A stretch of 64,000 nucleotides of DNA from Ptychodera flava (taxonomy: Eukaryota > Hemichordata > Enteropneusta > Ptychoderidae). The notes under the pieces are model-generated. The model was given only the letters and a program-made list of their open reading frames with translations. It had not been told where the DNA came from and made no database searches. Made by a program: the position numbers and the translations under genes. The stretch covers positions 4,268,501 to 4,332,500 of the forward strand of contig NC_091942.1 of NCBI RefSeq assembly GCF_041260155.1, read 5' to 3'. Shown piece after piece: positions 27,951 to 44,170 of this stretch; within the stretch, counting starts at the first letter, position 1, and every line of letters starts with the position of its first letter.

Positions 27951-30571
27951 CCCTTCACACCACCCTCATCTGACACTATTTCAAACCACGAGGAAGAATG
28001 TTCCCTGCGAAAAAGATTTTCCTTTTAACGAAAATGACACAAGTGCCCTCGTTAAGCTGCAACAAATGTACAAGAAAACGTCCCCAGGACCAAATTTCTT
28101 GGTATTATAATGAATTTTTTGGTATCGAGATTCTTTATAAGGATCGCAAAAAATATAATAAATCGTTTAAATGTAGAATCACGGCCATCACAATAAAATG
28201 AAAAATTTACACTTACCTAATCAACGGTAACTATATGTAATATATCAAAGCCATTTGAAAAGTAGTTGCGGTGTTTTCGACTTTTGACCACTGTAACACT
28301 ATTTATCTCAGTGCACTTGCATATTTTGAGGGTCCAATGTGATAAATTTGAATAAAATACAATCTACATCAGACACAAGCAGTGGCACTTTTTCTTTTAT
28401 TTCATCGGAACCTTCGTTGCTGGCACTTGTTTCGGCTGATTCGTACACTGAAGAAAATATGATTATAAACGATATTGTAAAGGAAATTATCTTATGGCTA
28501 TTTCTTTCAATGTAAATGACTGTAATATAATTAATGTCATTAGTGTTTCTTCTTCTTATGTTTTCAAATGAACCTTATTGCTAAGCTGGCAAGAAAATAC
28601 TGTTTTTGCGATTCCAGCGCCATATTTTGATGGCACATCACGGCTTCATTGTAATTCTTTGATTAATTTAATCAGATCAAGAACTTTTACATGGGTTACA
28701 TTTTAAAACTGATGAATTGAGGGGTCATATTTTGGAATCTATACTTTAAAGGTGATCATGCTCTGGTACCTAAAAACAATAAGCTGAGGGTCTTCAGAAC
28801 TCTAAATTGAGGTACCAGACATTCAGGATTTGGTGGAACTCAATACATGTAAAAGGAGTTCACAATTATAATTTGAGAAATTCGACTATATAGTATTAAT
28901 AGTACAAATAATACAATTTAGGTATATGCCAACATACATGTTGTTCTTTTAAGCAAATTTAGGGAAAATAGCGTACAATGTATGAGAGTTTTTTCTTCTT
29001 TCGTTGCTATTTAATTATGAGTCTTATTCAGTCATATTCAAACTTGAAGCCATCCCTGTAATATCTCTTTAAGAAAGATATCATTTCCGATTTTCACAAA
29101 AATATGCAGCCGGTAAAAATTCTATTTACATCACGAGTTTCAAAATGAGCTATCAGTAAGCAGACCAATTTTGACAGTCCGAACACCTGTATTCCAGGAG
29201 CATTCATCCTTAACGTGCTTTTACACATTTTTTTATGAAATTAACAACTTCATATTTCACAACGGATCTAGACGAACCCTGCATGAGACAAAATTTGCTT
29301 TGGAGAAGCTAAGTCTTCGATTTAATGTTCACTGTAACGTTTAATGGACACTGCCAATACTTCCTTCAGAGATTAAGCACTAAGCTTTCGATTCCACTGT
29401 ATTTTATCGACTTTCTGTACATCCAGCGCACGAATGAACAGCAAATCTTAATTTTCCTAGCTTTTGTCTGACTTACAGTAGCTCAGAATATTATTAAGAC
29501 ATTTTCTTTTGAGAATTCTGATCTGGCGATTGATGCAGCACTACAAATATTCAAGGGATACTCCCTGCGATGTATTTTACACAACAGACATCTCCTTTAT
29601 TCTCATAAACTGAGAATTTCAGGTCAGTCTACTTCATGGCGTACGCACTGTTCAAACTCGAAGGCTAGAAAACGCACAAGAACTTTTAGCAAAACCAAAA
29701 AGTTATTCGTTTTATTCGATGCCATTAAAAATTACACGCTGTAAAAAGTTACATATATATAAGGCATAGCTAATCTTCCGCTCTATGACTGTCTTTGATA
29801 AAGGCAAGCGAGAAGACACGGAAGTTGTGCACCTCTTCTTGGTAATTCTGCCGATTGTTTATCTCAGTGACCGATCATGGATTCACGTGAGTCTACAGAC
29901 AGTAGCAACATGTTTGAAAAGGGACGAATCTCTACATGAATGTATGATTAAGATATTACTTGGAATGTAAGCTGTTTTCTTCCACCCGGTCCAGGCCTTT
30001 TCGTGTCTTCCTATTGAGTTCGACCCACGCAAGGAATATCTACGAGTTAGACATGCAAGCTTTATGAATATAGACTACACAGAAGACGAAGGAACGCGAT
30101 AAGGACACGCATTAAAATATCTGCACTATTTCTGTGATAATCATTAAAATGATTGCATTCACGGCTTTGCAAGAGATATTAAAGCTTCCCAACTGACGCA
30201 ATCATGACGTAATGATCCAGTTTCAGCTAAGTTATGCCAAAGTGTTCTCAACTTGAATTGAGTCTTTTAAATTCCCAGTTGTAAATTAAAAGAATTGAGC
30301 CATCTAACGACGGCGCCATCAGCGTTGAAAAAAATGACTTTCCTCATGTATCACCGAGAAGAATAAATGTTTGACAATATTTCTTACAAGTGGAGGAATG
30401 TGTAACAGATGATGCTTCGATAACAAGACTACAAAGCAGCTGCAAATTTGATGTGTTCAATTACCAAATTGCCTTTGCATCTACTTCAAGATAGGTAAGA
30501 ATAGCTTAGATTTTGATTTCAAGACTCCCTTCATCTGACAACTGTCAAGTCCTACGGTCATGTCCGTCATA
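27951..30571. other. Intergenic DNA between tail-to-tail actin copies B and C
   Basis: AT-rich. It should include the 3' untranslated region of copy C near 30,571 on the minus strand. No open frame with recognisable content and no clear repeat ends noted. Confidence 0.55.
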
Positions 30572-33384
<2,813 letters not shown>

Positions 33385-33943
33385 CTGCAACAAAATGAAA
33401 CACAGAAATTCCTCATCTTGACTTAATTTCTACAAATGCACTTTTTACCCGAAAGCTGTTTTATAAGAGAAGTTTCATGCAAAAGCATGCAGTCAAGCGT
33501 TATCATCGCTGTAGACTGCCATGGTTTCCAGAAAGTTCAATTGACATTCTGAATACATCCTGGGATGGGTTATCGTGTTTTCTCGATGTCCTTGTTCACT
33601 TTGACCAAAATAAACTAGGAAGAAGCACCAGTGAAATTGGGAAGAACCAGATTAAAATAAAAAGTGTTCAGAAAAATGAATGCGAATGTATGTTTTTCAA
33701 AAGCGCTAACCGTATCTATGCCAAATACTCTTGGGTGCAAACTATTACAAGGATTAGAAGGTGTGGTGCCTGCAGTCACGTCAACGTCTTCCGAATCAAC
33801 GAGAACCATGGTACTCCGATGTGCTGTGGTACTGAACACTATGGTACAAACTGAATGTCAAAGGAAAACACCCGCCCATGCATAAATTTTCGGATTTCGA
33901 TCTTGACAACGTTAAATTAATGTGTTGAAGGATGTGTACTCAC

Positions 33944-33992
33944 CTTATCTCAAGAGGAGAGATGGCAAAATGCTGCATTCAAGGCTGTGCTG
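33944..33992 (-). other. Probable noncoding leader exon of actin copy C
   Basis: A strong donor, AAG|GTGAGT, lies at 33943/33944 on the minus strand. The 5' end is set by the TATA-like string about 25-30 bases further up and is approximate. A noncoding first exon with an intron just before the start codon is the normal actin layout. Confidence 0.6.
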
Positions 33993-34014
33993 CCTGTTAT
34001 TACCTTTGCAAAGC

Positions 34015-34034
34015 AAAATTTTAACCATATATGG
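34015..34034 (-). promoter_or_regulatory. Actin promoter: CArG box and TATA-like element
   Basis: CCATATATGG at 34025-34034 is a perfect, palindromic CArG box, the serum response factor site of actin promoters. TTAAAATTTT (minus strand, 34015-34024) abuts it on the downstream side and can serve as TATA element. Together they lie about 80 bases above the leader exon donor. Confidence 0.7.
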
Positions 34035-35798
34035 GCCTGAGACGATACTAGCCGGGTAATGATCACTCTTGGAGCAGGGGTGAGCAGGCTGCCCAACGCT
34101 CAGCCAGGGTATCACGCTCTGTGGATGATCCGAAGCTATTACTGGACGTTACGGACGTTACCAGAGTCGACAACCTGTTAATCCACCTCGGCGACGCACT
34201 CGAAATCCATTTTCACTTTGCGATATGGCGGTAACCGCACCGACCCGACCTGAATCCCCCATGAAAGTTTAACCGGGCACATCGTATCAATCGTAAATAA
34301 CAACAATAAGAACAACTGCAACGCCCAAGCGAGAACAAAAACAAAACAACAAACTGTCACGTGATTGATCCAATTTTTCATGAACTCATGTCCATGTATA
34401 GAATAAATTGACCGTATCCGTCTGATAAATGCAACAAAGGGATTCTTTTTAGTGTACCCCTGACCAATGTCCTGAAAAGGCCACATTTATTGTTATACAT
34501 TTCAGAGAAAAGTACGATGAAATTTTTAACTGATGAGTGTTGCTCACAAAGACCGATATGAACCGGAGATTACTGTTATCTATACACACACAAATCAAAC
34601 GTTAGGGTGATTAATTAACATTCTGTCCCTTAGCAGCCTGCGCAGGGATAATTTCTAGTATTGCAATGCATTTCTGTTTTCAAATGAAATAAATTTTTGT
34701 CGCCGCACGGCACGTCAGTACCTCGGCTGATATGAAGGCTCTCTTTTCAGTCTCGTTCATTCAATACCATACATGGGCAACAAAAAAGGTAGGCTCCTAC
34801 CAGTGACAGTCAGTTTATGTGCTGTGTTGTTTTATCGTGCGCCTCGATGTGCGACCTTGTCAACCGGTCTTTTGTTGGGCTCCTGTCCAAGTGAAAAGAC
34901 AAAGATGTGGCTAAATAGCAGTATGAATTTGAGTGATGCATCCAATAAAACTTGCCGATGAGGCGATATTTAAAGCGTTCCGATGAGACAGATCACCGAA
35001 GTTTCTGATACAATATGTACGCAACGAGGCCGTTAACATTCAAAAGCACTAATTATGATCTCTCTGCAAAAATACACGCATATGTCAAAGTACAACCACG
35101 GTATCTTTGAATGTCATCGACCTGACACTATGGACATACTTTGCTGGATAGACGTATGAAGTAATATTATATTCATTTGCTGTAAAGAGTGACAAAACTC
35201 CGCCAGGAATGATTTCTTCGAGAAGCCAAACGTTGTTTGTTTGACTCTTGCACCTCCGCGCGCGTTGCGTGACCACTGTGAACTTTGTTTACAGGTATCC
35301 TTTGGTGTATTGAGGGCAGGGCACACATCACATTGCAGACACAGCAGGGAAGAGAACCAGAGAGAAGACTTGGAATTTGCATCATCGAACGATTGAAATA
35401 AAATATTCATCATTTCCTTGGGTATCTTCGGAAACATCTAAGTGTGCACGTTAAAAACAAATGAAATACATTAGAGTAGAAAATACCAGCTGGATATTGT
35501 GACCCTTTAAACTTTTCACCGACTGCAAGATCTATTTACATAACAATAGGATTGACCTGTCTGACCTTACAGACTTCTTTAGCACAAATATTTAACCACT
35601 CTGCAGAGTGACCCTGATGCAATACGACGACGACCCGGTCGAATTCCTGTAACAAGCCATGCAAGTATTCACGTAAAATGCATGTGCACTTGGCTGTGTA
35701 AAACAAATATTATTTTATTAACTGTATCAAATTATACAGAGCAATAGTGACGTTTTTCATGTGTTTGAAACTATGCACTTCTATATGTACATATAGAC

Positions 35799-35837
<39 letters not shown>

Positions 35838-37483
35838 GAATTATGTGTTTATACATACACATATATGTGTATATACATATGTATACATGTATGTATCCAT
35901 GTATCTATGTGTGTATATGTATGTATGTACGTATGTATCTATGTATGTATATGTTTTATACTGCGTGTGTATTTGTACACATGTGCATCGTAATTTCTCA
36001 CAAACAATTTAATTTCACTTTTAATAAAACGGTACGGAATTACATATGTAAAAGTAGGGTCAGTCTTGAAGTTCCCTGATAGCAGACAAAAGAAGGCGAT
36101 CTACCATAGCTTGCGGGTGAGCGGATTATAAAATTGGTCAGGGTGGAAATCTTTGAGCGAAACTTTGTGTGCAGCCCACCTGCTGTCATTCACGAATTCT
36201 GTTTCAGTAAGTGTGGTGGGCGGGTGTGGGCGATTACATAGCGATGTGTAGAAGGTGGCTAGAAGTAGCACTCTTCCTGAGAGCAGCGTGGAAAGCTGTT
36301 AAATGTGTCAGGCTGCCAGACGTGTACTCTGTAGTGTTTACCGATGGGGTGCACATATAAATTCAAGGGCTCTGGCTAGTCGCTTGTTTTGATGGGTGCG
36401 GTTTTGACGTTTATATAGATCACCCACTGCAGCTGATGACGGACTGCCGTACGTGTTTCTGAAATATATAACTTATCTGTGTAAACTGCGAAATAGCTAA
36501 TGTATAAGGTAGTTGGTAAGGCCTGTACATAAAATATATCTTATATTTGTCGAGTTTTTTCGACTGATATGGTAACGCCTGAGCCAGTTTTCTATCAATT
36601 GACATACTTAATCATTCCGACACACTGCTAAACCCGACACACCGATTGTTCAAGACGCCAGTATGGAATGTTGGAATCTAAGGGTTTTGTGCAATCTTTC
36701 AAGCGCAATCGAATCTCGTTTAAATTTCATAAAAACAAAAGAACATTTTCGAAACCTTATCAGCTTTTATCTTTGCAAAGCAGTGTTAAAAATTACACCG
36801 AAAGTCAAGCCATTGAGTTGAAGTTAATCGACTTAACAACATGGGCGGCCAATAGTGGGAATAAAGTGTATGGTTGTAACGCTGCTAATATTTAACATCC
36901 TCGAATGCGTCGATTCGAATACCAGCATTTAAAACTGCAACACTCAATATGAAAGACAAAACCCGCTGACACCCACCACAAATTTCCAGATTACGCTCCA
37001 CTTTCAGTTCAAGCGACAACTAAATCACAAACTCAAACGGATGTTTTGAGAATACTTTTTAAGGCGTGAAGTTAAATAAAGTATGCTTTGTACGCCAGAT
37101 CAGAAAATTTTCATGCCATCTTTAAAAAAAGAAGTCGAAATTCCAGCACTTTTCGGTTGCGTTATTTCGTTTCGCATCGAAATTTCGATGAACAACACGC
37201 TGACTGAATTGAGATACGGCATGTTTTCTTATTACTAGTATGAAGATGCAAGCTATGTGGGTTATCTAGTCGTACGCTTTGTGAAATATACAATTTACTC
37301 CACTACAGGCTTGCTCGATTTAAAATTCACTCCATTGTGTGAATTGTTGTTTCAGTGGCGGACACATTTAAACTTGACGAATAAAAGTGTTCTCATTTCA
37401 GCGTCTTTGGCATCGTGACTTCCGAGATTTTCCATTAAGAAAACACTAAATTCACCGTTCCGAAACATCTAATAATCTTTAGC
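34035..37483. other. Intergenic DNA upstream of actin copy C
   Basis: No supported gene. Contains an (AT)n microsatellite near 35,800-35,830 followed by an ATGT/ACAT-rich tract to about 35,955. Open frames here are short and without recognisable motifs. Confidence 0.55.
35799..35955. repeat. Microsatellite: (AT)n then ATGT/ACAT-rich tract
   Basis: About 30 bases of pure AT alternation, then roughly 110 bases of degenerate ATGT and TACA units. Confidence 0.9.
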
Positions 37484-37972
37484 CAGGTGCAGCCAACGAA
37501 GAATGCACTTTTAAAAAGGTCCTTACTATGATAAGATATATTGTGCATGACAAATAATGTGAACTGACTAATTTTAAGTCAAGAGGGTAATTAATTAGCT
37601 GTTCATAATTTGCCCTCCCACAGAAAATTTTTCGACTTACCCTCCCACACTCAAACTTCATTTTTACCCACTCCCACTTATTTTTGCCTGTTTCCCCTCC
37701 CCACTGAATTTTTGAAGCTCCCTCGCCCTGTGGCGAAAAAAACTCGCCAATTTCCCCTGCCCTGGAAACAATTCCCCACAAAAAGTTTTTTCACCAAGCC
37801 CTCTCCCCAGAACAATCAACCGATATCCGCCCTGCCCTACAAAAAATCTAAAATTTGCTCCCCTACAACCTAAAAACATGTCCCCTGCCCTAGCAAAATA
37901 AAAATTTCCCCTGCCCTCAAAAATTGCTCCTGGAATAGCTTTTTCGATGAATAGCTCCGTTGGCTGCACCTG
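37484..37972. mobile_element. Small DNA element with CAGGTGCAGCCAACG inverted ends
   Basis: Exact 15-bp inverted ends and a 6-bp direct repeat TTTAGC on each side (37478-37483 and 37973-37978). The interior is strongly strand-biased: the + strand is pyrimidine-rich with repeated CCCTGCCCT and CCCTCCCA strings. CAG...CTG ends resemble hAT, but the duplication is shorter than 8 bases, so the superfamily is open. Confidence 0.75.
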
Positions 37973-37978
37973 TTTAGC

Positions 37979-40587
37979 GTGAGAATTTCTACGCCTATTC
38001 TCAGCGCTTTTCTATTGTTCCATGGGCATACTATCACTGCATTATGCCATTTACCCCAAAACTAAGCATTGCATTGTCTCGGGGTGAGCATTCATCCCAT
38101 CAACCTTTGCCCCGGAGTTGAAAAGTTGCACCCTTGGGCGACAACGATATTGGCAACTCAATCAATGCCTGGAATGTGAATGAGAGTTTTCCTTCTCACA
38201 TAACAGTACAACTATCCACCACAAAAGTAATATCTACATTTCCTTCGTTCGAACTTCGGCATATGAGCGAAGTATACAGCGTGGTGCACACCGCAAACCG
38301 TCAAATCTGGACTCTTCGTACATTCCAAACCAAACGATGCGGAATGCCGTTTGCGACCCGTGTTCTACAAAGATCCTATATCGTGCAGATCAAATGAGAA
38401 TATACTTGATGCATTCGATTTGCAATTTTTCGCATCGTTGAATTAGAAAGACGAAACATCACAGTGAAAGAAAAACAGCGGGATTACAAACGGTTAAAAA
38501 ATCATGACTGTCGACTTTCATAGTACTGTTAGGTCATGGAGACTTCACAACAAAGTTATTAAATCTGATGAGGTTTTGGAAGTTTTGGTTACTTAGCGGC
38601 CTACTTGATTACTACATTCACATCGATATTTTCAAGTTCACGCATTTATTGATGTCTTCTCAAAATTACAACAGCAAAACTACTAAAGTCCTCTCGTTGC
38701 TATCGACTCCAGGGGGGTCACCACGTGATGCAACGTCATGTACTGTCTACAATGAGTAACAAAATCATCACCGATACAAAATTCTTTGAAGTTGAAACGA
38801 AGCTGTGAAAATTCTCTATTATAATATATCTTTCTATAGGTTGAGTACCTGTCTGTGCATGAAGTCGAGCGCATGAAAAGCCTTTCTCCAAATGCACCCG
38901 TTTGTTACAAATATCTTCCGAATTTATGTTTACCTACTGACATTGCTTCGTCGCATATTCCATTCTTCCAACACCCTATGCACTTATTGAACTGAATTGA
39001 ATTGAATTCTTTATTCCCAGTAATATAATGGAAGTGATCACAAAATCCAGTACAGTATAATTACAATCGATGGGAAAAGGGGTCGAAATAGTTGTCTTGC
39101 AACTAATCTAGTCCAACCCCCGTAACTACATTTTATTAAATAAACCATATCACTGGGCATACTATATTCAATCTTTCAAATCACAAAACGCGTACAAGCA
39201 CATGGGCGCATAACTAAGATGCCATCTGTGATTAACTTTCATATTTCAGAAAATTGTACTCCCGCTCGAAATGTGACCTGTTTATGTACTAACTATTGCC
39301 TTGCCCTCAAATTGTAGTATTATCATTCATTTAGGACACAACAGACGGCTTGTACTACTGACATCTGTAACTTTATGACCTTTAACTTTGACTAACATAT
39401 GCATGAAAGTTAAGAGCAAGCGCTGGCGGCGCTATGAGCACTGGGGTATACGATACAATCCAACTTGAGACCGAGGCAAGGGACACATCCTTATTACACT
39501 GTATCGATCAGTGTATCCGGTGCAGACGGATTTCCTTGAGCTCGGATGCCACAATTTCAGATCAATCAACTATCGAGGCGTTTCTTCAACGCTTTGAGAG
39601 GATTTCAGTAAGTCTCTGTTCACAAATACCTCAGCAGGGGATCGGACCACGGAAGAGTCTCGCAAATTATCTGGGGGGTTTTCAAGTATCCCAATAACTA
39701 CCTTTAAACAATTTCAATACCCCTGCCTATTCATAATGCTCTTGAACATCGTCCGCTCGCACGGGTCCGTTACTTCAACTACAGTCTCGGGGGGCATCCA
39801 GCAGCCCGGACAAGAGACCTTGGCAAGCGAAGATAGATTCTGAAGTACCCAATTCTCGCAAAAAATATATGAATTATGTCCGCGGTTTTCAGTTTGCAGA
39901 GGCGCTGGTCTATTCAATGTTTTATGAAAAAATGATCACCAGAAAAAAAATGAAAACCAGGTAAAAATCCCCACCTATCGGTAAATTATGTATTATATTG
40001 TAAGTCCAATACTGTAAGCCTATCTAACATATTATTTGTATACAGGCTTGTGTATAAGCAGCAAAGAGGCGCGTCTCCAAAGGTGAGAATTGTAAAAGTT
40101 GATACATGTTGGAGCAATTTCATGATTTCTTAAACCTTTAAATCTGTGAAAGACAACTTTCTTTCCGCACGATAATAAACATAGCCATCCTAATAAACTG
40201 AATACCAGACTTTCCAAAAGGGCGGAATGCAGGAGATAAAAATGATATTAGTAAACCGTCACATGTACTTAAAAATAACAAGACAGCCCTGAAAAATAGC
40301 CGGTAAAATTTAATCGATAGCCGTCAAATTTGGCTGATGGCCACCTAAAGTGAACTCTCTGCAGTGTCACTGGTTAAAATTGGTACGTCTGTCACTGTTT
40401 GTCTCACAGTCTTACAAATACGGTAATCTATTTTTGAGATCATATCAGGGAATTACTCTGGGTGACGCAGACCAAAGGTGAGGGCGACTAAATGTTCAGC
40501 TAATCAATATGTGCATATTGTTGAAATTGAAGTTACTCTGTTGTCCAGTGTACAGTGTATAGATCACTGTCATAATTGAATGACTCT
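37979..40587. other. Intergenic DNA, no supported gene
   Basis: Contains only a likely LINE tail at 38990-39120. A possible exon at 39434-39607 was considered and not accepted. Confidence 0.5.
38990..39120 (-). mobile_element. LINE-like 3' end with GAATT repeats
   Basis: TGAATTGAATTGAATTC followed by TTTATTCCCAG reads on the minus strand as a LINE 3' end finishing in a short (ATTCA)n tail, as many CR1/L2 elements do. No coding part attached. Confidence 0.4.
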
Positions 40588-40591
40588 TTAA

Positions 40592-40932
40592 GGTAGTATG
40601 CGCCTCGAAAATCAAAGACTTGAACTTTTGCAAAAACTTTCGCATGAAACTTTCGGACATTCTCTTACCAAATCAAAAATAAAAATCAGGGGTCCCCGTG
40701 CAAAATTTGATACTAGAGATACAATTTACCTAAGAATTCCTTATATTTGAAATTAAAAATGGCCGCCATCCCTGTGTTAACTCTATGGAGGAATTACAAT
40801 TTTTGATTTTAGAAAAACTAAGAAGCTTTTCCTTCACCAAGAGCTTTAAAATGAACCCCACACGTGGTAGTTCAGAAAAGAATTGATAAAATCTGAAAGT
40901 CTGAATTTCTGTCCCCCGAGGCGCGTTCGACC
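40592..40932. mobile_element. TTAA miniature transposon, family A, copy 1
   Basis: 341 bp flanked by TTAA on both sides. Left end GGTAGTATGCGCCTCG, right end the diverged complement. The interior has the family hallmark AAAATGGCCGCCAT. No coding capacity. Confidence 0.85.
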
Positions 40933-41364
40933 TTAACAGGAAAACGTTCTCTTGATACAACATGATGGCCAGAGCAGTTTCATGTAATTTGTACAAACCT
41001 TTATGGATGTAAAAAAGTACAGTATGTGTGCACAGTAAACACAAAACTGCGAACGTTTGCGTTGAACTGATTTTTGTGACTTTTTTCAATAGTGGTCTAT
41101 GACGATACCATAGATCAGCGACTTCATTTTCTACAAGTCTCCCTTTCAGTCCCTCAGTATTTCAAGTCCCCCCTCAATTTTTCAAGTCCCCCTTCAAATC
41201 TTCTCCTCGGAAGTGTTTGTGAATGCAGCCTAACTTAGTTTATTCATTTTAATCAATTAGATTTCATTTTTCCTCACATATCTCACTATTAAGAATTATT
41301 TCATTGAAAATGAAAGGGAGGTAGCTGGGATTGTAACTATTAATATCATTTTCAATCCAAAACC

Positions 41365-41748
41365 ACAGGGGACAGAGGTCAGTCCCCTGGGGTGGGGTTC
41401 TTTGTGCAACTGTTTTTATTTTATTTTCTTAATTTTGAATGTGATATTTCAAATAAAGATTTCAACTCTTAGCCGTCTGACTGCTTTCTTTAGTACATAC
41501 AAGTCCTTATCCCCTCTCCAACTTTTGTGCATACCACTATACTTGTTCCGCAAATATTACCAACTTGCTAATCAACTGTCCGTATCAGCCGATTGAGTCA
41601 ACACTACAGCTGTCCCACACGTAGTAAAATATTTTTTGAGTCTAAATCTTTATTTAAAACATCACAGTCAAAGTTCATAAAATAAAATAAACTGTTACAC
41701 AAAGAACCCCACCCTCCCCACCCCAGGGGACTGACCCCGATCCCCTGT
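41365..41748. repeat. Inverted repeat, about 45-nt GC-rich arms
   Basis: The left arm has ACAGGGGACAGAGGTCAGTC and GGGTTCTTTGTG. The right arm (41698-41748) is its complement with a few changes and a small insertion. The spacer of about 290 bases is AT-rich. Possibly the ends of a small DNA element; no clear flanking duplication found. Confidence 0.8.
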
Positions 41749-42668
41749 ACCAAAGAATTGTGTGGTTCAGATTACATGCTTTTCAAAAATAGCGTTGGTG
41801 TATTTGGATTTTTCTTTTATCATTACTTTTTTTAATTTCGTAATTCAATGCATAATGTCCAACAAAATCCAATATTTTGACGCATGATTTGTGGTAAGAG
41901 GGCTCGGAAAGAAATTGAATTTTATCTCATCTCGCTTGAAAACTAAGAAAAAATATATAAATCGAGTGTATCCGATGAAACAGAACACGATGGAATCATA
42001 ACTTTGCCGGAGATGGTAGTAAATTTCGGCTACCGAGGAAAAAATAAAAGACGCTTGTCTCGATAGACTATCTCTGTCCTATATTATACATATTTGCGCT
42101 TTCACACTGTCCTCGAAAAGAGAATTTTTTTCAGTCACTCAATACAATACATTGGTGAAACAGATTTTAGACTAAAGGTCAAACCAAGCAAATATCTGTT
42201 TCATTCGAAGCTGCAACATTGCATGTCGACTTTTCTAAAGCCGACACAAAGTTAAACAAGCTATTCGTATATGGATGTAAACGCGCATGGATACTGGGCA
42301 TTTTAAAGTCCCTTTGGATTTTGCTTGGTTTGTGAAGCGCCCTCTATCGTAGTACTGTCGTCTTGACCATGCAGTCAAAAGGACTACCATGGAGTGCCCC
42401 GTTTTGATAATTTAGAAATATGAACACCTACCATACCTTCTTTGTATCTTTGTATGTACCAACGCACGAATAATAACAGCTCAGTAGCGGACCTTGTGCG
42501 GACCACAGGGTATTGCAAGCAATATTCGTCTAGAAGTTATGAATATGGTCAATAAATGTCATGTATTAAACTTTTTTTATTATACAGCCTTATCTGTGTC
42601 TAGTGTGTGCCTGTTACTTTACCCTAACTATCTCTGGATAGTATTTCAGAGAAAATAGTCCATATCTG
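41749..42668. other. Intergenic DNA, nothing recognised
   Basis: AT-rich, no open frame of note and no repeat ends seen. Confidence 0.5.
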
Positions 42669-42672
42669 TTAA

Positions 42673-42855
42673 AGGGACATTATCGCTATTTTTTACCCTT
42701 TTTTCATCAATATTGTTTTAAATGAGCAATTGCTAACGTTGTTCGACTTATTGAAAGATGTCTAAAAAATGGTCGACCACAGACAACTTCCATCCCATCT
42801 TGCCTACACTGTGTCGAAAAATCTCGGGTCGGGGGTTTTAGGTAGGCCAGCTAAA
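42673..42855. mobile_element. Partial copy of Kolobok-like element (K2)
   Basis: Begins AGGGACATTATCGC after TTAA (42669-42672). It continues with GTTGTTCGACTTATTGAAAG and GGTCGACCACAGACAAC, which match the inverted right part of K1 (24,950-25,075). The other end is not found. Confidence 0.7.
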
Positions 42856-43592
42856 ACACCTGACCTGACTAATAACAAAAAATATGCTACACATAAAGAA
42901 TTTCATACATTTCAATGAAAACTAAATTGTTGCGTTAGCTTCGTCATGGAAATCTCTTTTGGATTTATTTACGATACACTGTAGGTTCACAAAGGCCATA
43001 CTATAAGTACATAAATGCCACGTCACATTACATCACACAGAACAAGCAACAATGTCCTTTGACCTGTACACTTGACTGAGGAAAGTTTTGATACACAGAA
43101 AAAGAGCACTTACCTTAGATTGTGACAGTTTCAGGGGACGATAGCCACTTGTGCAAGAACAGCAAAAACATCGGACACAGTACACAGTTGTACGAAATTC
43201 CTGTATACGCAATACAATCGAGCTGAATTGAACTGTCTAAATTCTAATTCAGCTAATTGAAAGGAGGGGCAATTTGAATATTCAGCTCAACTCCTGCACA
43301 AAAGGCAAACGCCAGGTGCACTGTGAAGAATGCGCATCTGTACAACACTGAAAACCTGACAAGGGGAACTTGCACACACAGCTTTACACACACTTGACCC
43401 ACAGACACTGGAGAGTTTCAGTAAATTCTGCCTAGATGTGAGGGTGACTGCAACCCCGTAATGGGAACAAATCAGGCGGGTTCCCTAGGCTACACAAATT
43501 ACATGATCGTAGCAATAGACAATATTTACCTTTTCTCTGGCAGTATGACGATTTGACTTCAGTAATATCCATGACAATTCGTTTGTCCTTAA

Positions 43593-43925
43593 GGTAGAAT
43601 GCGCCTCGGGGATGGATATCGGACTCTCAAACTTTTACACTATTCATTTGGCCTACCAATTGTAGGGGCTCATTTTGAAGCTTAGGAGGTATATAAAATT
43701 GTCAACGACCTAGTTTTGTGAAAATTATTAATTTCATTTTACCCATAGGCATAAAACAAGAATGGCGGCCATTTTGAATTGCAAATATCCTTAAATATTG
43801 CGTTCATTTGTTTTTCTGGCGCCAAAGTTTGTATAGTGACCCCCGATATTTATTCTTGATTTTGAAAGAAAATGGTTGAAAGTTTACTTGAGTAAAATCT
43901 GAGCAATAGTTTAAGTCTTTGCAAA
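43593..43925. mobile_element. TTAA miniature transposon, family A, copy 2
   Basis: Left end TTAA then GGTAGAATGCGCCTCG, interior with GGCGGCCATTTTGAA. The right end is diverged (ends near AGTTTAAGTCTTTGC). Confidence 0.75.
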
Positions 43926-44170
43926 CTAATAATTTACCTATGTTTAACATAGATGAACACTGTCTACAGGTGACCAATAAAGAACCTTATTCAATGTAAT
44001 CATCGATTGGGTATGTGAACTCCAGTTACATGCTTATTATATATTTCAAGATGTAATGTAACGTACCGACTACAAGAGAGGTCTATGAGATATCCCTTTA
44101 TGGATAAGAACATCTGCTGATCGTCCTTTTTTTCTTTGAATGTATGAATGGAATCGTTATCATCAGAAGA

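Noticed and set aside
33477-33854. 125-codon plus-strand frame in the leader intron of actin copy C
   Set aside because: No similarity noticed, and placed inside an intron of the opposite-strand gene.
39434-39607. Possible single exon ending at a GTAAGT donor, with LHCIDQCIRC
   Set aside because: No partner exon, promoter or recognisable domain. Kept only as a note.
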